Assembly (NCBI GenBank): GCA_022448455.1
Contig: JAKUUR010000003.1
Span: 39,098 to 103,097, forward strand
Direction of reading: 5' to 3'
Source of the DNA: Candidatus Thioglobus autotrophicus
GTDB taxonomy: Bacteria > Pseudomonadota > Gammaproteobacteria > PS1 > Pseudothioglobaceae
DNA: 64,000 bases
Made by a program: the position numbers and the translations under genes. The notes under the pieces were generated by a model, which saw only the letters and a list, made by a program, of their open reading frames with translations, searched no databases and was not told where the DNA came from. Positions 19,846 through 29,399 of this stretch are shown here, one piece after another (positions within the stretch are counted from its first letter, which is position 1; each line of letters starts with the position of its first letter).

Positions 19846-20880
19846 TTAAACACTTAAAGTAACAACTGAACAAGATCTAATACTAACTTGCTCAGCCTCA
19901 ATAATTGCAATTGATTTAGCAGCCTGATTTAATAAGGTCATGTCACTTTTTTCACCTCTTAGAATTTCATCTACAAAAGATCGGATTTCGAATTCATAGC
20001 CCATTCCTTCATCCAACTTTATGATTTCAGGTTCATAGCTTGATCGAAATAATGTTAGTGTTTCTTCATCATCTAATAAATAACAAGCCGTCGCCTTTTC
20101 AAAATTTGCTGTGTAAGACATATTAAATCCATAACCTTCTTGCATTGTCCATGTCCCTTCAGCAGTCACTAAAGGAGCATTCTGAGATTGGTCATAAATG
20201 TAATGAGTAGCCACATGGTCAATACCGCCACTAGGTCCTTTATAGCCTTGACTGAAAACCGCCTTTGGCATGCCAAAACAATAATTAATAAAATCAGTGT
20301 CATGAACATGAAGGTCTAGTAGCGCACCTCCACATTCATCATCATTGGAATAAAATGTTCCTGGTGGGTGGCTGGTTTGGCGCTTACAAGTCAAAGAAAG
20401 ACATCTACCATATTGTTTGCTGTCTATCACTTTCTTCAGCCAAACCCAAGCAGGCCAATAGCGTAAACACATCGCTGACATGATATTAGTGGAAGAATTC
20501 AATGCCAGTTCAACTATCTTTTTGGCTTCATCGTAAGTCCGCGCTAATGGTTTTTCAACTAAGACATGTTTGCCTTTCGCTAACGCTGCCTCAACAAAAA
20601 CGAAATGTAAATTTGTGCCAACACAAATATCGACTAGTTCAATGTCTGGGTCATTAATCAAATCCATTCCGTCAAGATATTTTTTGGCTTCAAACCCTAC
20701 AACACTACCCTGGGCCTGACCGCTAATATTGCCTTCAGCTTTGCTAGAACCATCAAGCCGATTTTTTTTTGGATCGGCAACAGCAACTACCTCTACTTCA
20801 CTGATTTGTGAATAAATATCCAAATGGGTTGAGCCCATGCTACCTAAACCAATAACGCCAACTTTTAGCTTTTTAGCCAT
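19846..20880 (-). CDS. Gfo/Idh/MocA-family oxidoreductase
   Basis: NAD(P)-dependent sugar oxidoreductase of 344 residues. The N-terminal Rossmann fold begins KVGVIGLGSMGSTHLDIY, and the family motif HVLVEKPLARTYDEAKKIVE is near residue 105. The C-terminal half shows GGALLDLHVHDTDFINYCFG, where the second-domain aspartate and histidine sit at the active site. It is the last gene of the minus-strand amino-sugar operon, 14 bp after the isomerase gene. It probably oxidises or reduces a sugar or aminosugar C3/C2 carbon; the exact substrate is unknown. Confidence 0.9.
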   Translation of the reverse strand: MAKKLKVGVIGLGSMGSTHLDIYSQISEVEVVAVADPKKNRLDGSSKAEGNISGQAQGSVVGFEAKKYLDGMDLINDPDIELVDICVGTNLHFVFVEAALAKGKHVLVEKPLARTYDEAKKIVELALNSSTNIMSAMCLRYWPAWVWLKKVIDSKQYGRCLSLTCKRQTSHPPGTFYSNDDECGGALLDLHVHDTDFINYCFGMPKAVFSQGYKGPSGGIDHVATHYIYDQSQNAPLVTAEGTWTMQEGYGFNMSYTANFEKATACYLLDDEETLTLFRSSYEPEIIKLDEGMGYEFEIRSFVDEILRGEKSDMTLLNQAAKSIAIIEAEQVSIRSCSVVTLSV

Positions 20881-20894
20881 AATGCTTAATAGAT

Positions 20895-21749
20895 TTAAGT
20901 TGAACTATTGAAGTCAAATAACTGATTCATTGCAGCCGATGTGCGAGCCAAAAGCGTCTTATCCCAAGGCAACATTTCGGCAACAATTGTACTTTTATAG
21001 TTAATCGCTTTGATGGAATCTATTGTCTCTTTCCAAGGTACATCACCCGCGCCTAAATCACAGAAACTAAAACTGCCAGTCCAATCAAAATTTTCTCGAT
21101 AATCTTTGATCTGGACTCTTTTAATTCTAGGGCCTAACAATTCAACCCAATGCGGTGGGTATTGCTGATAGCCAATTAAGTTACCGACATCTAAATAAAC
21201 ACCCAACTTCTCTGAATCAAAAGAATCTACAAAGTCTCGCAGTTCAATTGGTGAATAAAATAGACCATTCCATACATTTTCAATACACAAATCTATGTCC
21301 AGGTCTTCAGCTATTGGTAGCAACTCATTGATCGCATTTCGTGCACGCTCAAGGGCTCTATCGTAGCGAACTATCTCACTAGAAATGGGGCTTTTGACAA
21401 CTCCAGGAACATACAACAGCGCTTTGCAATCCAGATAGCTTGCCACCTTCAGTGCGTCTTTATGAAGATTAACTGATTGTTTTCGCATAGCCTCATTATC
21501 ACTCGTTGGATTGATCGCCCAACTCATACCGCTCGCCAGACTGTCGACAAAAAGGCCAGAATCATCAATTTGTTGGCGAATTTGGTGACACTCATTTTGA
21601 GTGGTTGAAGTAGTGAGTACGCCTTGAGTCGATATCGCCAGTTCAAGTGCATCGAAGCCATGAGATTTGGTTTGTTTGAGGGCTGAATCAATAGGGTGTC
21701 CGCCTTCGAGCCCATTTTCAAGAGATAAGTAGCTGATTCCTTTAATCAT
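20895..21749 (-). CDS. Sugar phosphate isomerase/epimerase (xylose isomerase-like TIM barrel)
   Basis: AP endonuclease family 2-like TIM barrel of 284 residues. Metal-binding positions are suggested by DLCIENVWNG, GVYLDVGNLIGYQQ, RVQIKDYRENFD and IVAEMLPWD, the Glu-Asp-Asp/His-Glu pattern of the family. It lies between two Gfo/Idh/MocA genes. That trio often processes unusual sugars through keto intermediates, where the barrel acts as an isomerase or a 3-keto-glycoside lyase/hydratase. Substrate unproven. Confidence 0.85.
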   Translation of the reverse strand: MIKGISYLSLENGLEGGHPIDSALKQTKSHGFDALELAISTQGVLTTSTTQNECHQIRQQIDDSGLFVDSLASGMSWAINPTSDNEAMRKQSVNLHKDALKVASYLDCKALLYVPGVVKSPISSEIVRYDRALERARNAINELLPIAEDLDIDLCIENVWNGLFYSPIELRDFVDSFDSEKLGVYLDVGNLIGYQQYPPHWVELLGPRIKRVQIKDYRENFDWTGSFSFCDLGAGDVPWKETIDSIKAINYKSTIVAEMLPWDKTLLARTSAAMNQLFDFNSST

Positions 21750-21765
21750 TAGACACTCTCTTCAA

Positions 21766-22917
21766 TCAATACAATGAGTCCAGCTCTTTCCATGTTTCAG
21801 TCATATCGATAATTTCCCCCTTGATTCGACTTTCATCTATTGCCATCGCAACTAAGCCTGCCTCTATAGCATCTTTAGGACCAACAGGCAATGAATCTGA
21901 TTTACCACGAAGATATGCTATGATGTCTGCACACATTAACTGATCAGCACCGTAATGAGCGGGGTAATTTCCAGCAATTTCTGTACTCAAATAATTAAAT
22001 TTGTGATTCTCTAGGCACTTTCCTGTTCGTGCATCAGTGATTCGAAGATTGCCTCGCATAAAGTCCCCTTCTGCCATTCCACGACTACCTATAATACAAA
22101 AGCGTCGATGTTCGTCAGGAACATTAATGCTTGTATGGAAAGAAAAACTAACATCGTTTGGATATTCTAATAATGCATTTTGATGGTCAACAATATCAGC
22201 GTCACTAGTAAATGGATCATCGACACTTTCCCAGTATGATAATTTTTGCTGATAAACGTCATCATGCTGATTACCCGGAGACTCCTCAGGGACAAAATTA
22301 CCTCTCCCACCAAAACTTGCAACTCTAATCGGCCTGTCACCCACAACATTGTTGTATATATCTAAGTCATGACAACACTTTTCTAACATGAAGCCACCCG
22401 AATATTTTTTTAAACGGCGCCAATCACGCATAAAAAATGAACCGTGATAGGGCGCAATATGTTCATTGGCTTCTATCGATGTAATTCGACCTAACATTCC
22501 TGCATCTATTGCACGTCGTAATTCTCTCATATGCTGGGAATAACGCAACACAAGACCCACCATTAGTTGGTTTTCACCGTACTTATGTATTAATTTAGCA
22601 AGACTGAAGCTTTCTGCCTTAGTGATAACGATTGGCTTTTCTGTAAAAACTTTTAATCCTGCTTCTAATCCGGCCCTAATATGGCCCAAGTGAAGATGGT
22701 TTGGTGATGCCACCCAAAGTAGCTCAATGCTGCACTTGGCAATCATAGTTTCTACACTTTCATATTGTTGAAGTTGGCTTGTGATACCCTTAAGTAGTGG
22801 CAATCCGCAAGGTTCTGGATCGACGTAACCGACCAATTCCAACTCTGGCATATCGGCTTGCATCATCTTAAGAACATTACCAGCCCTTAACCCTAAACCA
22901 ACAATACCAGTTCTCAT
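21766..22917 (-). CDS. Gfo/Idh/MocA-family oxidoreductase (second copy)
   Basis: 383-residue NAD(P)-dependent oxidoreductase, longer than and only distantly similar to the one at 19846. The Rossmann start MRTGIVGLGLRAGNVLKMM and the family motif KVFTEKPIVITKAESFSLA identify it. The second domain contains MLEKCCHDLDIYNNVVGDRP, matching the substrate-side His-Asp motif. It lies 10 bp after the ABC ATPase gene and 16 bp before the isomerase gene, within one operon. Its exact reaction is unknown. Confidence 0.9.
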   Translation of the reverse strand: MRTGIVGLGLRAGNVLKMMQADMPELELVGYVDPEPCGLPLLKGITSQLQQYESVETMIAKCSIELLWVASPNHLHLGHIRAGLEAGLKVFTEKPIVITKAESFSLAKLIHKYGENQLMVGLVLRYSQHMRELRRAIDAGMLGRITSIEANEHIAPYHGSFFMRDWRRLKKYSGGFMLEKCCHDLDIYNNVVGDRPIRVASFGGRGNFVPEESPGNQHDDVYQQKLSYWESVDDPFTSDADIVDHQNALLEYPNDVSFSFHTSINVPDEHRRFCIIGSRGMAEGDFMRGNLRITDARTGKCLENHKFNYLSTEIAGNYPAHYGADQLMCADIIAYLRGKSDSLPVGPKDAIEAGLVAMAIDESRIKGEIIDMTETWKELDSLY

Positions 22918-22927
22918 AATTATTCTC

Positions 22928-24028
22928 CTAACTAACTTCAGCTACCTGTTTTCTGCGCAGTGCTATTCCTTGTGAATTAAAAGCATGACACTTTGTAGAA
23001 TTTATAAGCAAGCTGATTGTTTCTCCAGGATGAATTAGAGTATCGCCAGGCAATACCGCGCAAAAGTCATCATTACCAGCAGCAGGGCCATAGATGATTA
23101 CTGTTGCACCTATATGCTCTACAACCTCTACATTCATTGACAATCCCTGATTATCAGAGCTAAGCCTAAGGTCTTCAGGGCGAATACCAAGCTCGATTAT
23201 ATCCCCTGACTTTGTTTCTCCTATTTCAACAGGTAAAGAAATGGTTTCTGCACCAATGTTCACTTGCAACTCGTTACCGTCAACAACAGTATTGGTTGTC
23301 TTTAGAAAATTCATTTTTGGATGGCCAATAAAACCAGCAACAAACTTTGTTGTAGGATGGTGATACAACTCCATTGGTGCTCCAAATTGCTGTACCACAC
23401 CATCATTCAAAACCACAATTTTGTCAGCCATCGTCATAGCTTCGATTTGGTCATGGGTGACATAGACCATTGTGGTTTTTAAGTTTTGGTGTAATTTAGC
23501 CAACTCAACCCTCATATCACCACGAAGAGCTGCATCCAAGTTAGACAACGGTTCGTCAAATAGAAAGACTCTAGGATTTCGAACAATTGATCTACCTATA
23601 GCAACCCTTTGGCGCTGGCCACCAGAAAGCTGTCCGGGCTTAAAATCTAAACGATCAGTTAATTGGAGTATTTCAGCAGCACGATTTACTCGCTCCTTTA
23701 ATTCAGCTTCATTAATTTTTGCAACTCTAAGTGGAAAGGCAATGTTTTCAAATACGGACAAATGTGGATATAGCGCGTAGGACTGAAATACCATAGAAAT
23801 ACCTCGATCAACTGGCTGTGCATTGGAAACATCCTCTTCATCAATAAATACCTTGCCGCTAGTAGCCTCTTCTAAACCACAGATAATTCTTAATAATGTC
23901 GTTTTTCCACAACCCGAAGGACCAACAAAAACAACAAACCCCTTGTCATCAATACTCAGGTTAATGTCTTTTAAAACCTCGGTTTCACCAAAACTTTTAA
24001 AAATATTTTCCAGCTTTAAAGTCGCCAT
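22928..24028 (-). CDS. Sugar ABC transporter ATP-binding protein (UgpC/MsmK-like)
   Basis: 366-residue ATPase of the carbohydrate CUT1 family. Walker A is [16 protein letters not shown], the signature LSGGQRQRVAIGRSIVRNP, Walker B VFLFDEPLSNLDAALRGDM and the switch VTHDQIEAMTMAD. The C-terminal TOBE/regulatory domain is present (IELGIRPEDLRLSSD). It is separated from the binding-protein gene by 186 bp holding a strong stem-loop, which could lower its expression relative to the binding protein. It energises the two permeases encoded upstream. Confidence 0.95.
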   Translation of the reverse strand: MATLKLENIFKSFGETEVLKDINLSIDDKGFVVFVGPSGCGKTTLLRIICGLEEATSGKVFIDEEDVSNAQPVDRGISMVFQSYALYPHLSVFENIAFPLRVAKINEAELKERVNRAAEILQLTDRLDFKPGQLSGGQRQRVAIGRSIVRNPRVFLFDEPLSNLDAALRGDMRVELAKLHQNLKTTMVYVTHDQIEAMTMADKIVVLNDGVVQQFGAPMELYHHPTTKFVAGFIGHPKMNFLKTTNTVVDGNELQVNIGAETISLPVEIGETKSGDIIELGIRPEDLRLSSDNQGLSMNVEVVEHIGATVIIYGPAAGNDDFCAVLPGDTLIHPGETISLLINSTKCHAFNSQGIALRRKQVAEVS

Positions 24029-24106
24029 ATTTATGTTCTTGATTATGGCACATCAATCACGATATGCAATTAAATTATTATTTCTCTTACACCCAAGGTA
24101 AACCTT

Positions 24107-24150
24107 AAAAACATACTTAAAATTTGTTAAAAACAGATAAGTATGTTTTT
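24107..24150. repeat. Perfect 13-bp inverted repeat between ABC genes
   Basis: AAAAACATACTTA at 24107-24119 and its exact complement TAAGTATGTTTTT at 24138-24150 enclose 18 bases. On the minus strand the hairpin is followed by a short T run, so it could act as a terminator after the binding-protein gene. It could equally be an operator for the ATPase gene that starts at 24028. Confidence 0.55.
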
Positions 24151-24170
24151 GAAGTTAGCCTTATAAGTGC

Positions 24171-24194
24171 AGGAGCAACGTCACCGTTGCTCCT
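24171..24194 (-). terminator. Strong stem-loop after the sugar-binding protein gene
   Basis: Arms AGGAGCAACG (24171-24180) and CGTTGCTCCT (24185-24194) pair perfectly over ten bases with a four-base loop. It begins 21 bases beyond the binding-protein stop. No T run follows directly on the minus strand, so it looks more like an mRNA-stabilising or attenuating hairpin than a complete intrinsic terminator. This is common behind binding-protein genes that need excess expression. Confidence 0.7.
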
Positions 24195-24214
24195 ATACTA
24201 GTCAACTAATTGAC

Positions 24215-25420
24215 TTAAAGACCCTCTGCTAGAGTTTCTGCAGCCTCTGCAACTAGATCAGCAGCAGAACCTTCACCCAAGATCATGCCTTGGATGGCGC
24301 TGTTGATACCCATTTGAAGTGCTTTGAAGTCTTCAAACATTGGCTCTGGTCCACCTCTGCCGATTGAATCTACAAATACTTGCCAATAGTCAGTACTGTA
24401 GTAAACATCATCACGCATTTTCTCATATTGCATAATTGGTGTTAAACCCCAGCTCGAATCAAGGTCATATTGAGCCTCACCAGATGTAAGAGCATCAGCT
24501 AACTCCATTGCAAGACCTTCATTTGCAGAACCTTTGAATACTGCAATAGAGTCAGTAATCAACAATGTTCCACTCTCGCCACTTGGGCCAGCAGGAATAG
24601 GTACAACTATTTCAGCAATATTTGCATTGTGTTGACCTGCGCCCCATGGACCATTGATGTACATTCCAATCTGACCATCATTGTACAACTGAGTCAATTG
24701 AGAACGCTCATATCCCATAGGACCTTCCTGAGCAACACCAGCTAATTTACCATAAAATTCTAGTGTCTCAATAGTCTCAGGACTGTTGAAAGTTATCTCA
24801 CCAGTAGCTGCATCACTTACAGAACCACCATTACTATATAGGTAGTTAAGGAATTGGTGCATAGTGTTATCAAAGTCCTTTCCAGTTATGCCAATACCTG
24901 CAGCTGAGGTATTGTCATTAACAGCCTTAGCCATATTATAAAGTCCTGTCCAAGTTCTTGGCGCAACACAAGCTTCACCCGCTGCTTCAACTAAACCACA
25001 GTTGATGAATAGCGCTTTCGTAGAGAAAGCATGTGGGAAACCCCAGAATTGACCACCATCAGTAACAGTGGCAAGAATACCAGGCTGATACAACGCCTGT
25101 TTTTCCTCAGAAATATTTACTGGAAGAATTAGACCACTACGACCTAGTTGCTTCAAGGTACGAGAGCCAATATAAGCTAGTCCTACTGGATCACCAGCAG
25201 CAGCAAGCGTCATTGTTTTATCCTGACACGTGCCCCAAGGAACCGCTTCTGCATTAACAGTGACACCAGCATGACTAGCTTCAAAAGCAGCTATAACTAC
25301 TTTATCGGCTTCACGTATTTCGCCACCACACATAACCATGTGTACCTCTTCCGCTTGTACTGGTGCCATTAATCCTAGGCCCATCACAAGTAAGAAGAGT
25401 GTTCGTTTTATATATTTCAT
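24215..25420 (-). CDS. Sugar ABC transporter substrate-binding protein
   Basis: Periplasmic binding protein of 401 residues. The signal peptide MKYIKRTLFLLVMGLGLMAP ends near VQAEE. The mature protein is a cluster-1 carbohydrate-binding protein: AFEASHAGVTVNAEAVPWGT, PVGLAYIGSRTLKQLGRSGL, NGPWGAGQHN and a C-terminal MILGEGSAADLVAEAAETL are typical. A clear AGGAGAAG Shine-Dalgarno precedes the ATG. By context it should bind N-acetylglucosamine or chito-oligosaccharides, because the operon also encodes a cytoplasmic hexosaminidase. Confidence 0.93.
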   Translation of the reverse strand: MKYIKRTLFLLVMGLGLMAPVQAEEVHMVMCGGEIREADKVVIAAFEASHAGVTVNAEAVPWGTCQDKTMTLAAAGDPVGLAYIGSRTLKQLGRSGLILPVNISEEKQALYQPGILATVTDGGQFWGFPHAFSTKALFINCGLVEAAGEACVAPRTWTGLYNMAKAVNDNTSAAGIGITGKDFDNTMHQFLNYLYSNGGSVSDAATGEITFNSPETIETLEFYGKLAGVAQEGPMGYERSQLTQLYNDGQIGMYINGPWGAGQHNANIAEIVVPIPAGPSGESGTLLITDSIAVFKGSANEGLAMELADALTSGEAQYDLDSSWGLTPIMQYEKMRDDVYYSTDYWQVFVDSIGRGGPEPMFEDFKALQMGINSAIQGMILGEGSAADLVAEAAETLAEGL

Positions 25421-25502
25421 TTTTACTTCTCCTTTATTTTTACATTGTGCTACCAGATATTTTTTACTTTTCTGGTAACGGTTTATGTGAGTATTTTACT
25501 TC

Positions 25503-26387
25503 TCACTGCTTTACTGCCCCGTGTGTTAATCCTGCTATGAGATGTTTCTGCATAAACATGAAGATTAACAGCACGGGCAGAATTCCAACTAGGCTAGCTG
25601 CCATCATTTCGTTCCACAATACGTCCTGGTAACCAATGAACTCGAATATGCCAGCTGGAAGTGGCATGTAGTCTCTATCTTGGTTAAACGTAATTGCGAA
25701 TAAAAACTGTTGTGCATAGGCGCCAATAAATATTGCAACGCCAACGACAACTAAACCGGGCACTGCTAAAGGCAGAATCACTCTACGCAATGTATAAAGG
25801 CGTGATGCTCCATCCACAAATGACGCCTCCTCTAATTCATATGGTATCTTCTCCATAAATGATTTCAGCAACCAGATTCCTGTTGGCACAAGAAATGCGA
25901 CACCAGGAATAATCATTGCCCAATAAGTATTCAACATACCATACATTCGTAACAATTTATATAATGGAATCAGCAAAACTGCACCAGAGAACATGTTGAC
26001 AGCCAAAAATAGTGTCAGACTGACTGATTTTCCACGAAAGTTAAAGCGTGCGTAGGCATATGCAGCAGGAATCACCAAAATCAATGAGAAAATAGTAACC
26101 GCAGTAGCTAAAAATACGCTATTAAATATATATCGAGGTAGTTGTGGCACCGTCACCCAAATATCTGAATAAGCTTGAAAACTAAAATCCTTAGACCAAA
26201 ATCGACTGATAAAATCGGCAAAGCCTATCGTTTCCCCTAGCTCCAGCTTCGGGCGGTGAAAAAGGTGAGTTAAAGGTCTAAGTGATGCCATAAACATTTC
26301 AACAAATGGTAGTAGCATGAATGTTAAGAATAATGCAATACTAAAATAAATTAAAATCTTGTGAGGCAGTGAATATTTATCCATCAT
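25503..26387 (-). CDS. Sugar ABC transporter permease (MalG-like)
   Basis: 294-residue inner-membrane permease with about six helices. The coupling motif EEASFVDGASRLYTLRRVIL is the EAA loop that contacts the ATPase. The N-terminus (KILIYFSIALFLTFMLLPF) and the downstream PLAVPGLVVVGVAIFIGAY fit the MalG/UgpE group. Its start overlaps the stop of the other permease gene by four bases, so the pair is translated together. Confidence 0.95.
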   Translation of the reverse strand: MMDKYSLPHKILIYFSIALFLTFMLLPFVEMFMASLRPLTHLFHRPKLELGETIGFADFISRFWSKDFSFQAYSDIWVTVPQLPRYIFNSVFLATAVTIFSLILVIPAAYAYARFNFRGKSVSLTLFLAVNMFSGAVLLIPLYKLLRMYGMLNTYWAMIIPGVAFLVPTGIWLLKSFMEKIPYELEEASFVDGASRLYTLRRVILPLAVPGLVVVGVAIFIGAYAQQFLFAITFNQDRDYMPLPAGIFEFIGYQDVLWNEMMAASLVGILPVLLIFMFMQKHLIAGLTHGAVKQ

Positions 26388-27325
26388 TTTACTACCCCGG
26401 CATAACCAAATTTTTTGCTAACTCTTCCTAACACAGCCAGGTAGATAAGAGAGAACACACTCAAAATTAAAACAACGAGCACTGCTCGAGTCGCACCTGC
26501 ACCAAATTTATAACTGAAAATAGCTGTTTTGAAGGTATCAATTATGAGAGTGGTGGTTGCACCACGAGGACCGCCCTCGGTCAAAATCCAAATAATTTCG
26601 AAAGAATTAAAAGTCCAGATGGCAGAGAGCAGAGCCATCGTAATCACAGTAGGCATAATTTGAGGCATTGTGATTCTACGGAAACGATACCAACGAGAGG
26701 CGCCATCGACATAAGCGGCCTCATATAAATCCCTTGGGACGCCCTGCATGGCAGCCAAAAAGAATAAAGTCACCATCGGCGTTCCAATCCAAACATCGGT
26801 CACAACTGCTGAATAAAAGGCGCTTTTCTTGTAGGCCAAGAAGCTGAACGGACCATCGGTTATACCAACCATCTCGATGAAATTTGAAAGTAGGCCGAAA
26901 TGACCATTGTATAACCACAACCAACCAAAACAACCTATTGCTATAGGTATGATCCAGGGTGGCATGACTAAGGCGCGGATAACACCACGAGCCCTTATAT
27001 TGCTTGCCAGCAAAGTAGCGCCAATCAAGCCCAATATCATTTTGAGTCCAACTGAAAGAAACATCCAATAAAAGGTTCGATTGACAATCGCAGGAAACTT
27101 GCGTCCACCGAGTACTTTTTCATAGTTAGCCCAACCGATATAATCATAACCCTCAATTAAGGTACCTATGTTTGAATTAGTAAAAGAAAGACGAAATGTT
27201 TCAACTAATGGCCAGACAACTATTAAAAGCATATATATCGCCGCCGGGGAGATTAGAGCCCATGCAAAAAGAGTTGTTGTTTGCGCTTTAGTTTTGGGTT
27301 TAAACATTTGTATGAACTGATTCAC
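26384..27325 (-). CDS. Sugar ABC transporter permease (MalF/UgpA-like)
   Basis: 313-residue permease with about six helices and the coupling loop YEAAYVDGASRWYRFRRITM. FAWALISPAAIYMLLIVVWP is the first helix, typical of UgpA/MalF partners. It overlaps the 3' end of the hexosaminidase gene by about 26 bp; an alternative ATG at 27307 still overlaps. The overlap shows that the hydrolase and transporter are translationally linked. Confidence 0.95.
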   Translation of the reverse strand: MNQFIQMFKPKTKAQTTTLFAWALISPAAIYMLLIVVWPLVETFRLSFTNSNIGTLIEGYDYIGWANYEKVLGGRKFPAIVNRTFYWMFLSVGLKMILGLIGATLLASNIRARGVIRALVMPPWIIPIAIGCFGWLWLYNGHFGLLSNFIEMVGITDGPFSFLAYKKSAFYSAVVTDVWIGTPMVTLFFLAAMQGVPRDLYEAAYVDGASRWYRFRRITMPQIMPTVITMALLSAIWTFNSFEIIWILTEGGPRGATTTLIIDTFKTAIFSYKFGAGATRAVLVVLILSVFSLIYLAVLGRVSKKFGYAGVVK

Positions 27326-29315
27326 TAGTCAAACCCTCCTCATTAATAGTATTTGAAGTAGGCATAATATCAAAATTTTCACTTCGATAATACTCCCAAC
27401 CTATTTGTTCAAATAAGTCTCTAAAACTATTATAGGCTAAAGCGCACAATTCAACGCCAGTACGCTTATTATCCTCAGCTGCCCAAGCACTCTCTGAGAG
27501 ACCTATAATTCTAGGGCAAAGCATTGCTTCCATATGGCTATCTTGGGTTATTGTTTCACTCCAAAGATGTCCCTGTATTCCTTCAATATTTGACTCAAGT
27601 TCAGGCTCATCAAGAGGGATAATCTGCCAATCAACAGTATCCTCTAAGGAGACAATTGCAGCCCAATTCACACCTCGATCACTATAAGTTTGACTTTGAG
27701 CCATATCAAAATAAATATGCTCAGCAGGACACAATACAACCTTAAAGCCCTTTCTTGCTAATTTATAACCAGACTCAAGATTTTGCCAAGCAAACAACAG
27801 CTTATCTGATTTTTTTTCAAGGTAATTACCTTCTTCAGCTTCTTGCCATGCAGCCGTTTTTTTACCATTAGACTCGACTCTGGCGGAGAGTTTATTAATA
27901 AACCAAGATGCGACATCTTTATTAGTTTCGAGATCGTATTTCGCTTTTAAAGCCTCAACTGCAGGAGAACATTTCCAGCTTTCAGGTGACACCTCATCCC
28001 CACCTAAATGAATATATTCACCCGGAAATAATTTACAAAGATCATCAATTAATGGCTCAACAATTGAATAGGTTTCAGGCATTGCAGGATTTAAAGTATT
28101 TTTAAGATAACCTTGAACTGAAACTTCATTGCTTTTATCTCTTGGATCGCGGGTGGTAGGAAAGAGCTGAATTAACGACAAGTTATGCCCCGGCAAATCA
28201 AACTCAGGCATTACATCAATATAATTAGATGAAGCTCGCTCAATAACTTGCTTGATATCGCTAGAGTCATAGCAACCTCCGGTTGGACTAGGGCCAGAAC
28301 CAAAAATAGGTGGGACTAAAAGGTTATTCCCTCTTTTAGCAGTGGCAGTGGCAAGTTCAGGATTACTATCAAGCTTGAAGCGAAATGCTTCATCGTCTGT
28401 GCCATGCCAATGAAACTTATTGAGTTTAAACAAGCTCATTAAATCCAGAAGTTTTAAAATGCTTTCGACAGCATAAAAATGCCTAACACAATCTAAGTGC
28501 TGTCCACGCCAATCAAAACGCGGTTGGTCTATGATTGTGCCGCATGGGATTAATTTATGATACGTTTGGTTCAGTTGCAATAAAGTGACCAAGCCATAAA
28601 ATAAACCTTGTTCGTCACCAGCATTAAGTTCAATCACATCACTGGTTATAACCAGGCTATATGAAGAACTTGACTTATACCTTTGAGCTTTTATTATTAG
28701 TTGTGTATTAGAGCCAATCAACTCGTTATTATTGCTAGATAAAATATTTAAACTGAGTCTTTTACCAAGTTCAGAAGCGGCACTAACAGCTCTAGTTATA
28801 GTCTCTGAATCGTCAAAGGATAAATCTAAGGGTTGACTTAAATTGCACACTCCAGCACTAGGTATCCATTCGCTAGGATGTGGCACCAATCGCAAAGATT
28901 TGTCGAACGATTTATTAGATGAATTCTTTACGATTGGCTCCAAGGAGGAGAAAGTTTGAGAATCTAAATCATCAACATATACTGAAATAAATGTACCATC
29001 AAGAAGTTTTACAAAAGCACCTTGTGGGCTCCATGTATGGTTCAGGGGTCTATGTCTAGAGTGTTCATAAGCATACTTAAAAGACCACTCTTCATCTGGA
29101 AGTAAAGGGGATTTATTAAGTTGTGATAGCTCTACATAACCACCAACTTGATTCATAACAAGACAGTTATCAATAGACTTGATAGGAGATAGCAAGCTGA
29201 AACAGATCAAAAAATTATCTAGTACTATGTCACTATTATTCTTGAGTGCCGAACAGAACTGCCCATCTGAATCGATAGTGTTTGTCAAAACAAATTCCGA
29301 GCTTACTGTACTCAT
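27300..29315 (-). CDS. Cytoplasmic beta-N-acetylhexosaminidase (GH20)
   Basis: About 671 residues. The GH20 catalytic barrel is marked by RGQHLDCVRHFYAVESIL, NKFHWHGTDDEAFRFKLD, DVMPEFDLPGHNLSLIQLFP and the catalytic Asp-Glu pair in YIHLGGDEVSPESWKC. The family's N-terminal domain precedes it. I chose the ATG at 29313-29315 (MSTVSSEF), which has GAGGG upstream, over the GTG at 29336. There is no signal peptide, so it should act inside the cell on imported di- or oligosaccharides such as chitobiose. It is the first gene of the transporter operon and diverges from the GntR gene. Confidence 0.93.
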   Translation of the reverse strand: MSTVSSEFVLTNTIDSDGQFCSALKNNSDIVLDNFLICFSLLSPIKSIDNCLVMNQVGGYVELSQLNKSPLLPDEEWSFKYAYEHSRHRPLNHTWSPQGAFVKLLDGTFISVYVDDLDSQTFSSLEPIVKNSSNKSFDKSLRLVPHPSEWIPSAGVCNLSQPLDLSFDDSETITRAVSAASELGKRLSLNILSSNNNELIGSNTQLIIKAQRYKSSSSYSLVITSDVIELNAGDEQGLFYGLVTLLQLNQTYHKLIPCGTIIDQPRFDWRGQHLDCVRHFYAVESILKLLDLMSLFKLNKFHWHGTDDEAFRFKLDSNPELATATAKRGNNLLVPPIFGSGPSPTGGCYDSSDIKQVIERASSNYIDVMPEFDLPGHNLSLIQLFPTTRDPRDKSNEVSVQGYLKNTLNPAMPETYSIVEPLIDDLCKLFPGEYIHLGGDEVSPESWKCSPAVEALKAKYDLETNKDVASWFINKLSARVESNGKKTAAWQEAEEGNYLEKKSDKLLFAWQNLESGYKLARKGFKVVLCPAEHIYFDMAQSQTYSDRGVNWAAIVSLEDTVDWQIIPLDEPELESNIEGIQGHLWSETITQDSHMEAMLCPRIIGLSESAWAAEDNKRTGVELCALAYNSFRDLFEQIGWEYYRSENFDIMPTSNTINEEGLTSESVHTNV

Positions 29316-29399
29316 AGCCCTCACAAATAAGACCACTAAATTGAGAAAAATATTTTGCTATTAACTTTAAAGTTAATTCTTTAAGCGGTACTATTTACA

